A stretch of DNA of 64,000 nt from Isoetes taiwanensis (taxonomy: Eukaryota > Streptophyta > Lycopodiopsida > Isoetales > Isoetaceae): contig JAJEKV010000002.1 of assembly GCA_021234155.1 (NCBI GenBank), forward strand, positions 14,733,428 to 14,797,427. Direction: 5' to 3'. The notes below the pieces were generated by a model that was not told where the DNA came from, made no database searches, and saw only the letters and a list, made by a program, of their open reading frames with translations. Both the position numbers and the translations under genes were made by a program. Positions within the stretch are counted from its first letter, which is position 1; each line of letters starts with the position of its first letter. Shown in pieces: positions 24,062 through 36,900 of the stretch.

Positions 24062-25137
24062 TTTGTAGAGTGATTCCTTGATGGCGAACATGATTCTTGG
24101 CCTTAGAAATGCCTGGCCCTTATTAAAGGCACACTTGTTCAGGGCCTTGGTTGAACCGGTCCTCCTCTATGGGGCAGAAGTGTGGGGGCCAGTGATATCC
24201 CTCACCACTTGGAACGATCTAGGCGGTCTGAAGGCCTTCTTGGCCGGGCAGGAGTGAAGTCCGGTCCCATGCTCGGATCTTGCTCGGGAGGCGGGCTTCC
24301 TTCCATTCTGAGAGAGCATGGAGCGTCCACATTATTTACTTCGAAGGTGGTGGCTATGGATGGCTTGCGGTACGCCTTTAACTGGCGATGGCGTGTATGG
24401 GCCATGGCGATTCAAAACTTCTTTGGAAAGACAAGCAAGCCGATGGTTTACTATGGAATGGGGCACACCGGTGGACCGATGCATACCTGCAGAAGGAAAC
24501 GTGCTGCTATGACGTGCGGATGCTTGCTTCATGGCCAAGCTTTGGGATCACGAGCCTGTCACATGTCAAGGTGGCAAAATTATCGACAACGAGGTTAATC
24601 TCATGCTCACGAGGGGCCCACACCACTACACTGCTCACCCATCACCCATGGCATGGGGTGATTGCTTCCGATACGCCGCAGGTGCACCACCTCGCGTGTG
24701 GCGGGGGGGGTGGATTAGGGGAGCAGCGTGAGGGCGATGCAGTCGTCGATCTTTGTCAACGAGCCATGTGAGGAAAAGTCCGCCCTCGAGAACTGTCCGT
24801 ACCGACATATCGGGCTCGGTATGCTTTCCGGTTGATTTATTATCGAGCCTTTGCATGATGCGAGCGGCCCTACGTGCCCTGAGGCTTGTTGGGATCATGC
24901 CTGGAGGTAATGGATCTGCGGACTCGGTTATGCCCCGTCGGCGGTAACCTCGGTACTTGTGATTATGTATATAGCGTGCGGTAATCGACATCCTTGTTGC
25001 TACTAAGGTTTTCCCAAACCCTTGGTGGGGGTTTTAATCTGGTAGTAATCGCTGCTTTGCTCTTTCTTTGTGCCCAGGTCCCATAGGCCAGTTGGTCTCC
25101 GTGGACGATAAAATCATATTCTATTCTATTCTATTAA
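24062..25137 (+). mobile_element. LINE, 5'-truncated, ATTCT tail
   Basis: The first 180 bases read FLMANMILGLRNAWPLL and RALVEPVLLYGAEVWGP, the conserved block just after the reverse transcriptase of plant LINEs. Later frames are broken. The 3' end reads AAACCCTTGGTGGGGGTTTTAAT, then GTCCCATAGGCCAGTTGGTCTC, GTGGACGATAAAATCATA and three to four ATTCT units, ending near 25,137. The same end occurs at 4619 and, more diverged, at 59,169 and (minus strand) 41,123. It is inactive. Confidence 0.75.
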
Positions 25138-27889
25138 AGCTCTAATGGAACCAGTTACTACACCTCAAGCTTCTTGTTGTAGCTTTGTGGGGAGCTACAA
25201 AGATCCTGAAAGCATCAAACATCCAAGAACTCATACAAATACTCGAGGGAAAAAGACACTAATAATAGGCTTTAATAGGCTACGTTGCTCAGTCAACTCT
25301 TCCGGCAAGCATGAAACAACACAGAGAAAGCAAGCTTCAGCCATACAAATCACAATGTTCATGCATCTAAATGCGGAATGAGCCTATTGAAAGACAACCA
25401 AGATTTAAGCTTTTCACCGAAGTTTAAGCATCTAGAAACGCATGCGCTCGAGTCATTCTAGGCAATCTCTTACTCCTCAGGATATTCGCCCGAACTTCTT
25501 TTAGAAACAATTGGAGAAATATAATCTTTTTATTTTTCTCTTATCTATGGATGTCCAATTAGCATATTATGTACAAACTCTATCCTCTTCACAAATTCCG
25601 ACCTATTTCAGATATTCTGCATACATTCTTGTTTCCTCGCTATCTTCCCTAGGGATTGCCTCTCGGGCAATCCAATGAACCCAATAACACGTCACTTTTG
25701 TCTTGTAACATGGTATGGCCAATGCACTTTTCAAACACTACTTAGATAATGGTAGATAATCTCAAAGCAAACATAGAACATGGCATGGAATGACACCTTT
25801 ATTCATCTTGATTCATTTACAACTAATTAAACACACGAACTTGGTTGATATTATGATAGTTAGAAATGTATCACATATTCAAGAAAAGTGGGGCTTATTC
25901 AATATTTTGAAACTATAATGTTCCAACGTGTGGCTCTACTTTCATTTTATTATTTATTCAAAGTGGTGCAAAATATTACATAATGAAGATGAAGATTAAC
26001 TTATGAGTAACGCTTATGAAAATAAATAAAGTCCTTTGAAAGTGAAGATGAACATGAGCTTACATTGAACCCTGTCAATGACTATATAATTCAAGGTGGT
26101 CTTGTACAATTTTGACAATGTTTTTTGGAATTTGTTGAAGGCAATTCATTGTCACAGCAGACTTTTTGGGTTTCCAAGAATGAATGACCGACATAACATC
26201 GAACCATTGTTGTGCATCTTGTGGATTACATTTCCATCTTTTGGTCCAACATTCATGATATTGAGCTTGAATTGTTTTTGCACCTCGACATAACGGCTTC
26301 CACCACCGAACATGAGCATATAAACCTTTTGTAATCCCATCTAGGTGTCTTATTGGATTTGTTAATGCTAATGTTGAAGCATAAGAAAATTGAACCTATA
26401 TGGATCTCCATTCGCCCTTCCAAAAATTTGTTAGAGGAGGTAGAAAATCACCATATCATTGTATAAGTAATAAATAGAATTGATAATAATAATTAAAGAG
26501 ATTTATTTCTATACCCAATTCATCTAATTATGGACCATAATGGTCTATGGCCATTTATATTCAAGTCTTACATATAATAGTATATTATTTTTAGCATCAA
26601 ATTGGAGATCTATATTGCTGATGAAGCTTAAATCCATAAAAATTACAGTCTATCATGAAGGACAAGCTAAAGTTACCATTATTATACCTAAAATAGGAAC
26701 TCCTAAGTAGCAAACACGTGTCCTAAGTTTATGATAGTAAAAAATAAGAAGATTTTATCGTGTGTTTTGCACTAAGATGATTCAAACTATATTTTGAATT
26801 TCTATCACATGTTTTGTCAATCATGAGTTGAAAAGGAATGTTATCTTGCTTTAAAATATGGCAAGCCTATGTACAAACTAGAAATGGTCCGTATCTATTT
26901 TAAATCAAATCTTCTAATATAATATGTTACTTTTAACATCAAATCAAGGGCTATGTTGCCAAGGAAGGGTCACATTCATAAAACAAAATTGCCTATGATA
27001 AAAGATGAGTTTCTTATACTATTAGCTTAACTAAACCCCAATTTTATGTACTGGCAACCACTTCTAAATATAAAGAATACATGGTTATTCGCCATATTTA
27101 AGCTGATAAAATTCTTTATTGTGTAGAAATAAGTGGAATGTATGGAGTGCATCATTTGTTGCCCTTAGAAAGCTTATATATGAGTTTAATTAAACCATTT
27201 TAGTTCTATTTTTGTCCTGGATCCTGTATCGAATATTCTTTCATAAAAATTGAGATCAACATGACTTATGGACACTTCAAACAATTATTAGATTATAGCT
27301 CCCAGAGTTGACAACTTATGGCCGCAAGTCTTACGTCAAAACTTTTTATAGTAAAGAAGAAACAATTTACAACCTCAAACAGCTTTTTTGAGCTAAATAT
27401 GGTTTTATGGCTTCATATAATGTTATCTAAATAGCAGGGAAACATGAAAACATGCAAATCAACATGCTTTATTATAAAACATCAATTACTTTCAATTTTA
27501 AAAACATTTGAACCCTTTTATGCTAGAAAGTTTAGAGAATACAGTCACCACATAAAAATTGCTGAATTCTATGAGGTTTGGGCAATCACCACAACATATC
27601 AAGTAAATCTATTGGTCATGAAATTCTCCATGACCATAAAGAATCGAGTGAAGATTTCAAAAGTGGTGGTGTCTTATGAAATGGAAATTTCTCTTGTTAG
27701 ACACCTGGGTTTAAGTGGTAGAGGGTATGTTGGACCAATTCTAGTGGATGAACCTAGAATAGTTCCAGTAATAACTCTAGTGTTAAACATTCTGAAAAAG
27801 CAAAATATAATGGTTTGTAAATCTTTACTGAAGGAACACCATGATTTTAGATGCAGCCAAGAAACAATTTGTCAGTAGTGATGTTAACA
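25138..27889. other. AT-rich region without recognisable genes
   Basis: The longest frame (27,444-27,878 plus, 144 codons) shows no motif and lies next to an antisense primer-site remnant, so it may be the interior of a decayed minus-strand LTR element. Nothing else is supported. Confidence 0.4.
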
Positions 27890-28100
27890 ATTGCTCTGAT
27901 ACCATGGAGGCTAAAGGTGAGACTGCTTTAGCAGGATTCCAATTTGAGCATGATATCCTCTCTTTCAGATTCCAATTTGAGCATGATATCTTCTCTTTCG
28001 TATGGCCACCTCCTGCTTTTGAAATCCTTGAATTCTCATTTACTAATCACGTAGAAAGAGCTGTGACAAAGAAGGACTCTAGCCACATCTTGTGGTAGCT
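27890..28100 (-). mobile_element. Orphan LTR end with primer-binding site
   Basis: On the minus strand, 27,904-27,893 reads TGGTATCAGAGC, the plant initiator-Met tRNA primer site. An LTR would therefore lie at higher coordinates (27,905 onward) and the element's interior toward 27 kb. The presumed LTR contains a direct duplication of 33 bases (about 27,939-28,000, ATTCCAATTTGAGCATGATA twice). No second LTR or pol motif was found. Confidence 0.45.
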
Positions 28101-30912
28101 GTAGCCGCCAGTCCTTCCCTGTATTAAAAACACACCACCTTCTCCTTTAAAACTATGCAAGTTTTTTGAGCAAAAATAGTGGATCTTTTTGGCAAGTTTC
28201 TCAAGCATAGCACTGACAAAGATGAGAAGTCATTTACCCTAAGAAATGCGGCAAATGCTCAAAAATCATTTTCCTTCTTTGCTTTAAGATGAGATCAGAT
28301 CCCTTTTGGCTAAGATTTCCGGGTTGACCACGAGCATGAGAGGGTTGAAAGGCTCTTTGGAAGGCCATCTTCCGAAAATGCGCTTTGCCATTACCATGCT
28401 TGGGCTGAATATGGGTCCCTACGGTTTTACGATATTCGGTCGCAAATTCGAAGTAAACTTTGGGCGGGGTCTCGAAGTAGAGTCTACAGGGTGAAAATCA
28501 AGCTCTGCGATAGCCCGAAAAAATAAAATCGCGAGAAGATGCATGTAGGAGATGCATCCGTGGGATTTATTGGGTGCAGTTTAAGCAAAGAAGTTTATAC
28601 ATATGATACATACCTCCCATGCCACAAAGCGGAAGGCCCGGGCAGCCAGCCTTCTTTGGAGGATTACTTATCTTTTCTTTCCTTTGCACTCTGGGAGATT
28701 TGTGCACATTGAACCATCATTAGATGCGGGCGTCAGATCTAGAAACAACTGGTCTAGATGAAAGCCAGGAAAGGCTGACTCACAATTTGAATTCAATGTA
28801 TATCACGTCCGTTAAATGGCGAACAACACACACGAAACAAGCTTATGCAATCATATCTATGACTCATTTATTCTTGGGAGCAGAAACCTACGCCTTCTAC
28901 ATAGGCACTTTGAAGTTTGGGCTCTTGAAGCGCAATAACGACCTGAACTCATATAACTAAATGGTCGCGTGAGAAATTTGCTTAATTTGCCCTTTGCACG
29001 ATGTCATTAGAAACCATGAAATTACTTCAAATAAATTCATTGCGAACAAAAAATGTATCTGCATTTATATATGAGTGATAACTTTAAAATGTAAATTTAT
29101 TTAATCCGTAAAAACAAGGATGTGGTATGCATGTGTATCGTATCAACATGCAATTATAGGTCGTACTTAATACCCGGAGCATATATAAAATAGGGGAGGG
29201 TGCCCTTCTTTCACCCACTCCCCTTCAATAGCCACTTTTTGCCCCTTCATAGGTCATTTTTTACCCTTTGATAGCTCACTTTTGCCCTTTAATAGCAGCA
29301 CTTAGAACTATTAAAGAAGAATTAAGCTAAAATCGTAGTCTATTGATGGGGCGCAGTGCGTAAAAATCGAAATATAGTGATTCCATTGAAAGACATTTGG
29401 AAATTGGTATCCAAAATTAACATATGAAAATCTTTATAGCAGCCTTTCAATTTGTGGCTTCATTCAGGTTAGCTAAACTGCCAAATTTCAAATGTTATTT
29501 CAAAATAAGAGATCCGGGCTCCTGACCCATCATCGTAAAGAGATTGCGCTTTTGGCTTGGAAAAAGCAGCCTGGGCACCACCCTCCCACACTAGAGAGGT
29601 TCATCCATTCTTGCCCAATAAATCATGGCCAGCCAGTCAGAAGCTAAAAAGAATTGCATGCTTTCGGTTATAGGCCCAAGGATGGCCTACGCAGCAAAGC
29701 TACCACATTCAACTTGACAACACCACCTCAGCCTTGGGGCGCAAGTGGTAGGAATTGTGGTGCCACCAAGGCGAGATGGCGGCCCCATAGGCCTGGGTTA
29801 CTTTTGAAGGATATGCAAATACTTGAAGAATATATTTTATTTGGGAACAGACTTCAGATTTAGCAACTCAAAAATACGAAATGAAGATTTTAACAAAACA
29901 GTCTTAAAACTTAAAGGCAACTTAACTCAGCCATGCAGATCTGGCGAGCTTTATCCCGAGGAATTGCTCTGAACCCAAATAGCAAACCTTAGAGGTTTGC
30001 CAACTCTCAAAATGAGAAGAGTGCATTTCCGTGATGGGCTTAAATTTCCAGATAACCTGCGGTTGAAAATAATTCAAAGTGAAGCTTTTGCTTAGAAGCG
30101 CATATGCTGCTGCAATCAGCTAAGATCCAGCTTGACTTCAATAAAATCTCCTTTCCTTCGAAACAACTTTGATCCTTTGTTTATGGTCTAATGCACTAGT
30201 ACGATCACCATATCCGCGGTAGCACATCACCGTTGGTTTTAAGAACTTCATGTTCTCCACAGAATGAAAAACATTAAAGAAGAAGTTTCGGTTACCTGAT
30301 TTTTTGTCTTGCTGTTTGCTCCACTTTGCCTTCCGAAATTATTCCTTGGCAGATTCCTCCAATTTCTTAATAAAACGGCACCACAAGTTTGGAAAACGAC
30401 GATCAAAACAAACTAAAGAAACAGCCACCCAGCCATGGTTTACTAAGACGAGCAGATGTGGGAGAATGGCATACCTAAGCCCTCTCTGGCGTAACAAGCT
30501 ATGAAACCGGGAGCCCTCTCTGGTCGCCACAGGAACCGCATCAGTCTTCACCAAAATCGTAATAGAAACCCTAAGAAACCCTTAGCAGCCAATCCGCGTG
30601 CGCCACGAATCAAAAATCATGGCCGCCAATGGGCAGGCGCCGCGAATGGCGACCCTCCCCTAAATAAGAGAACCATTAGAATTCTTTTTATCGAAACTAT
30701 ATGATGTGATGGGGGGATTCGTTATCCACCGTACGTACGCAAAGGAATCTTTAACCGTTCATTGCCAGGACCCCAACGGCTTAGATTGCCAGAAAGCAAA
30801 CGTGAACTCTAGCGAGCTTGCAGCCTGATCTTTCAGCTAAGTTTTATCGATCTCAAGTAAATTTATACTGCGTTACTCTGTTTCAGAGCTAAACCAGTTC
30901 CTTCATCGTGAA
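28101..30912. other. Intergenic region upstream of SPT6
   Basis: I find no supported gene. Short frames at 28,306-28,494 and 30,304-30,704 have no motif. The last 400 bases before the SPT6 start are presumably its promoter and 5' leader; GTTTCAG at 30,889-30,895 just before the ATG could be the end of an intron in the 5' leader. No convincing TATA box stands out. Confidence 0.4.
29212..29305. repeat. Degenerate ~23-25-bp tandem repeat
   Basis: Four imperfect units of the form CCCTT(C/T)(A/G)ATAG(C/G)(C/T)CA(C/T)TTTTTG follow one another. They are too short and degenerate to assign to an element. Confidence 0.45.
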
Positions 30913-33900
30913 ATGGGCGCCTTCAAAGGTAGGCCCACAACCATTTCTCTTCTTCCGCAGCTGCATTTCAAGATTTAAGCTCTGTATCGTTTCTTTGAAC
31001 TTCTGAGCTTCATATTTCCACCCGAAGAAGGATATAAAACTAAATTATTCTACAAATCGAAGGCGAGCTTGCCATTTCTTTCTCCTTGAAGTACCACTTA
31101 TCTGTTTTGCCTGCATGCATGCGATTTATGTCTGTAAATTCAGTTAGTAATGCAATATTACGTCTGTATTTCTGTAATGTAGCATATTCCTAATCATATT
31201 TGGTGAAAAAAATCCAGAGAAGCAAGCGATATCACGTAGAGAAAGTGTACAAGAAGATCCCAATAATGATGGCGACGATGAGGAAGAGGAAGAAGAAGGT
31301 CCCCTGTTACCTTGATCATTTAAAAATATCTACTAAGAAAGATTATGTACTATGTTCTCATCTATCTGCTTGCAGGGAAGGATGAATATGAGAACGATGG
31401 CTTTGTCGTGGATGAAGTTGACGAGGAAGAAGTCCAGCATATGGAAAAAATTAAGAAGAAAAAACGCAAGAAGCGGTAAGCAAGAATGCTTCCTTCTTGG
31501 ACTACATCTTCTTTTACTTCAACTTGCACCCCCATTGCAAGGCAGTGCAGCATGACACGCCTATATTTTTGTTAAACGTCGATATTATTAGGTCTTTAGT
31601 ATTTAATCGGACCAGGAATTGTTCCCACTTGTAGAGCTGCACTATATGTTTTCGACAATAAAATCTGTTATGGACAAAAGGAAATTGCATAAAGGTTTGA
31701 AGGAACTCTAGGGCTGAAGAGGTTTCACAAGCGATACAGAGAAGGATCAGCGGCATTAATAACCTTATAACGACCAATAGGATGCTTAAGATCCTTGATG
31801 TGCTTATTCCATCCATTATCAAGTAGCTCCTCAATATTGAACAGCATACATTTGGAGGCAAGAAATTGGATCACTTATTAGGCAATTAGGGTGGAGTTAG
31901 ATAGCCAGAAAATCATTACATGGGACACGATCTTGCATTCAACTTCTTACATATGGAGGATTTGTCCAAGTAATAGACAATTCTGGACCCACCTTCCGCA
32001 ACTAAAATCCAATGGCATCGAACATGAAAATGACGACCTATGACGATCTTTCATAATTTGTGCTGTAGACAAGTTCAGCACAAATTATGAAAGATCTTTC
32101 CAAATAAGGATATATCTTTCCCTAAGTCGTCACAAGAGACTATAAGGCATTGATCATACTTTCTAGCAAGAAAGCAAGATTTCATTAGAATCACCACATT
32201 TCCATCACAACAGTTTAGCCCTCCTGATGGTCTTTTAGAGATCTTTCCATGCTTGTAGTTTAGGGTAGTCATCCCATTGTGTACCTTTTGATTACCAACA
32301 TGCTTTTAATGGTCTTGTAGCCACTGGGCCTGTGAAGAAGCTGATGCCATAGATGATTCGCACCTGTTTGTTTGGAACATAAGTATAGTCAGTTTGTGTC
32401 CTTTTAAGTGTCTTTCCACTTATGTCCCCTCAATCTCATTAGCCCCAGACAAATGAACTGGCTTAACTCTTTGCAATATCTTGAGATTTACCTTCCAGCT
32501 TTCATTTTGCACCACCACTTTCATTTTGCAGTTCTCGTTCTTCGCAAAATTTGCGAGGTGCTTTCTAAATCCTTTCAAAGACAATGTTTAAATATCACAA
32601 AGACCAAGATAACTCGCTTTTGACTTTGTCATATTTATGATATCCCATTATAATTTGTTTGCCTTCTCTTCTCACAGCCTATGTTATTTCCAGAATTGTG
32701 TCCTTAAATGTTTAACCCAAATAAGAACTATCTATTTGTCTTCTCATTGATATAGATGCGAGCTTCAAGAATGTGATAATCATTGTTTTCAGTTTCTTAG
32801 GATTACTGAAGAAGCATATCAGCTTGATGAAGAAGACTATGAGCTTCTCCGAGAATCAGGGCTTACATACCATCGGCCTCCAAGATCTGTAGGCGTCTTT
32901 TGTGTTTATCTTAACCCTTTTCCAATTCAGATAAGACTCCATCTCTGATTTAGGTTGGGGACAAATTCAAGAGGTTGAAAAGAGCTAGTGCAGATATCCC
33001 AGGGACTCATGCTGCTAAACAGTATAAGCAAAGGCCAGAAACTGCAGAAGACCGTCTAGCATTTACCATTTTTGGAGATGATGAAGGTAAAGCTCATTTA
33101 ACAATGCGAGAAGGTATGTTGTTGTGGAAATAAAATTCTGATGTTGTGTCTTTAGAACCAGGAGATTCTCCTATAGAGAATGAACAAAAGGAAATCGAAG
33201 ATGAGGATGAGTTGGAAGAGGCTGATGACTTGGCAGACTTTATCGTTGAAGTAGACGAAACACTAGATGAGGATGGCCATCAGCCTAGGTAATTGTATAT
33301 TACATAAGCAAATTTTTTGTTTCAGACAGCAAGACAATGCAATTGCATACTTTTGTTCATTTTGAAAGAAGGCGAAGAAAAACAAGAAACAAGACTCCAA
33401 AAGCCATTTCTGGAACATCAGCAGCTGCACTGCAAGAAGCCCATGATATCTTCGGTAGTGTATCAGACTTACTGGAAGATCAGTGGTCTTATAACAGGAA
33501 GTCATTACCTGTAGACGAAGATCAGCATCCTTTGCGAATGAAATTGCTTGAAAAAGCCTTTGAGCCCAGCATACTTGAGGAAAAATATTTGACTGAATAT
33601 GATGATCACGTTCGAGATAAGGATGTGCCAGAACGATTTCAGGTTGTCATTCTCAAATTTTCAAATTCTACTTTATAAGTCTCTGGATCCTTCTAGTCAT
33701 GAAGATGCGTCTGATGCAGATATGCTGAAGTGTTTACCTATCCAAAGTACAGTCTATGTGCAATGTTAGCTTGATGTTTGGAATGTCTTTGTCTAGATAG
33801 AACTTTGTTTCTGTTCTACCCTTTCCTGTTTATCAACCACTAATGGACATTTTTTTTCTATCCTTAGTTGCTAGCAGAGGCAGTGGGTTTGGTGCAAGGG

Positions 33901-36900
33901 CATGAACTTGCAATTAAGGAGGCAGAATGGATATATAACAAAGTCTACAAAGAACTCAACGTTCATGCTGAAGGAAGTGATAGGACGGAGTTATTGAACC
34001 AAGTAGTAAATGTTTTACAGCTAGTACATGATACAAAACTTGAGGTATTTGATCTTTAAACTTCATGTATATAAAGACTTGTCCAATGGTGAACCAAATA
34101 TTTTGTGTCCAATTTTCAGATACCATTTATTGCAATGTATAGAAAGGAGTTATGTCTGGCCCTTATACATAACCCTGCAAATACAGTAGAACTAGATGCT
34201 GAAGAACAGAAGATTAAATGCTACAGGGTATTGCATTATTATTCTTTCTAGTATGTGCAGGTCTATTTTGATAGGTTAGTGACGTGGTATAGTTCACTTA
34301 TTCAGGGTCTATGGGAAATTCATCATTGGGATAAACGTTGGAGAGCCCTGCAAAAGCGGAAGTCAACTATTGCGCAGAGATTCAAAGCACATGCCCATCT
34401 AGATGGTGGAGGAAAAACACAGCTTTTGAGTACATTCTTAGTGAAATTAGAGGCTGCCCAGTCCGAGGAAGCAGTGGAAGATCTCAATGCAAAATTCAGG
34501 TTACATTTTTATTTAGAAGAAGTGGAAGGGGGAAATGGCCAATTTAAAAGACCAATAAGGCGTTCATTCTATTACATTTGCCTAAAATCCGGTTTAGAGA
34601 CCGTCAGTGGCTATTTTGGCCTAACTGCAGAGCAATTTGGTGAGAACTTATCCTCGTTGTACAAGGTAAGTTCATATTGTAATCATTTCCAGCTTACATG
34701 TAATGACTTTATAGCCCATCGCAGAGACATGAGCCTGATGATCCTCTATATACACCCGAGGAGATCGCCAATATGCATCTCAATAAAGATTTTAATAATT
34801 GGCAATCAGTGTTAAAAGGTGCCCGTCACATGGTGAGTAAAAGCTATTTCCTGGAAGCTAGTCCTGTTTTGATAAGTTGCTATATTCAAACTCTCTGCAG
34901 ATGGCAATTCGGATGAGTGTTGAACCTTCAGTAAGAGATCACATCAGAAGTGTCTATGTAGAAAATTCAGCAGTGTTTACATCACCAACAAAGTTAGGAA
35001 ACAAAGCTATTGACTCGTCCCATCAATATGCAGGAGTCAAGTGGTTGCACCAAAAGCCCATAGATAAATTTAATGACGGACAGTGGTTGCTAATACAAAA
35101 GGCTGAGGAAGAATCTCTTCTACAGGTACATGTTGGCCTACCACAAGATTATAAGGAAAAGAAGCTACTGCCAGAGCTGATATCTATGTACACAAGTGAT
35201 AGGGTGAGTAGCACGGCTAAGCTTTGGAATGAACAACGCGAACAAATACTGAAAGATTTATTGGACAGCTTTCTTAGTTCATACATGGAAATAGAAATAC
35301 GAAAGCTCTTAACTACCCAAGCAAAAGAGTGGGTTGCTAAAAGGTGGCAGGAAGAGTTGTGGAAATTAGTCTGTGTTGCCCCATACTACCAGCCATTTAA
35401 AGAGGGGGATTCTGATGGCATAGCACGAGTGCTATCTTGTTGTTGGGGACCTGGAAAACCAGCCACCACGTTTGTTATGCTGGATTCTGCGGGGGAAGTG
35501 ATCGATACGCTTTATTCTGGCTATCTAACTATTTTTGCTAGAAGTCCTCAGCAGCAGCAGTTGATGGCTGCTGATAGCGAGAAATTGCTGCAGTTTGTGA
35601 GACATCACAAACCTCATGTGGCAGTTTTAGGTGCAGCAAATACTTCTTGCAGACGTTTACAAGGACGCATTATGGAGGTACGCCCACCTTTGATGAATTG
35701 TACCACAAAATGTGCTTATTTTGCCCATGATAATTTGCAGGTAGCACGTGCAATGATAAGCACATATCCACGAGACATGGCTGAGGGTCTAGAGGACACT
35801 ATGCCTGTCTTTTTTGCAGATGAATCCATTGCGCTGCTTTATGAGAATTCCCATATTTCTGAGGACCAGTTTCCAGATCAGCCTGGTTAGTAAAGAAGAA
35901 GCTGCTTAGGAGGAAGAGAATATTTAGATAGGAATCTTACTGTTGTCATCATTGTTGCAGGTATTGTGAGGCGTGCCATTGCTCTTGGCCGATATCTTCA
36001 AAATCCTTTGGCTATGGTTGCAAATTTGTTTGGCCCATCCAGAGAAATTCTCTCTCTCAAGCTTCATCCTCTGCAGCAGCATCTTTCATATGATGAGCTT
36101 TACGATTATGCAGAACAAGTGATGGTCACAGTAACAAATCAGGTTGGTATTGATGTAAATTTAGCAGCAATTCATGATTGGCTGCTCGCCCCATTACAGT
36201 TCATATCCGGTCTTGGGCCTAGAAAGTCTGTCTCCATTAAGCAATCGTTAAAACGAGCTGGAAGGATCAACTCGAGGAAAGATTTCTTGAACTTCATGCG
36301 GCGCAATACTTTTGTTAATGCAGCTGGGTTTTTACGTGTCCGAACAAGTAGCTGTGATTCAGTGGCTATGCTGGATCTTCTTGATGATACTAGAATTCAC
36401 CCTGAGTCTTATCATCTTGCCAAGAAAATGGCCATTGTTGCATATTGTGAAGAGAAAGGGAAGGAGCCAAAGGAAGTAGATGAGGAAATTGCAGAAATGG
36501 CCGTTCAGCATGTGAGGGAAAATCCTCATGTACTGAACAATTTACTTGTTGAGGAATACTGTAATGTAGAGCAAACTGGTAATTCTGATAACAAGTTACA
36601 AACTATGTATGATATAAAAAATGAGCTTTTACATGGATATGAGGACTATCGGCCAAAGTTTAAGGAGCCTACCGAAGATGTCTGGTTCTATTGGCTTTCT
36701 GGAGAGACTAAAGAGACTATTCATGAGGGGAAAGTTGTAAAAGTATTCGTTCGTGATGTCGTTGGAAGCAAGATTCTATGTAACTTAGAATCAGGATTGC
36801 TAGGAGTGTTACAGAAAGATGATGGCTCAGATATTTCAGAAGGTAGTATGTTGACCTGCAAGATATTTCAAATTAGAGCAGAGTCATGTTCCGTGGATTT

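Noticed and set aside
27444-27878. 144-codon open frame as a gene
   Set aside because: It has no recognisable domain and lies beside an antisense primer-site remnant; probably chance or decayed element.
30304-30704. Two short frames just upstream of SPT6 as small proteins
   Set aside because: They overlap on both strands with no motif and lie in the likely promoter region.
33868-34059. Separate small genes from the individual open frames between 33 and 38 kb
   Set aside because: They are single exons of SPT6, joined in phase.
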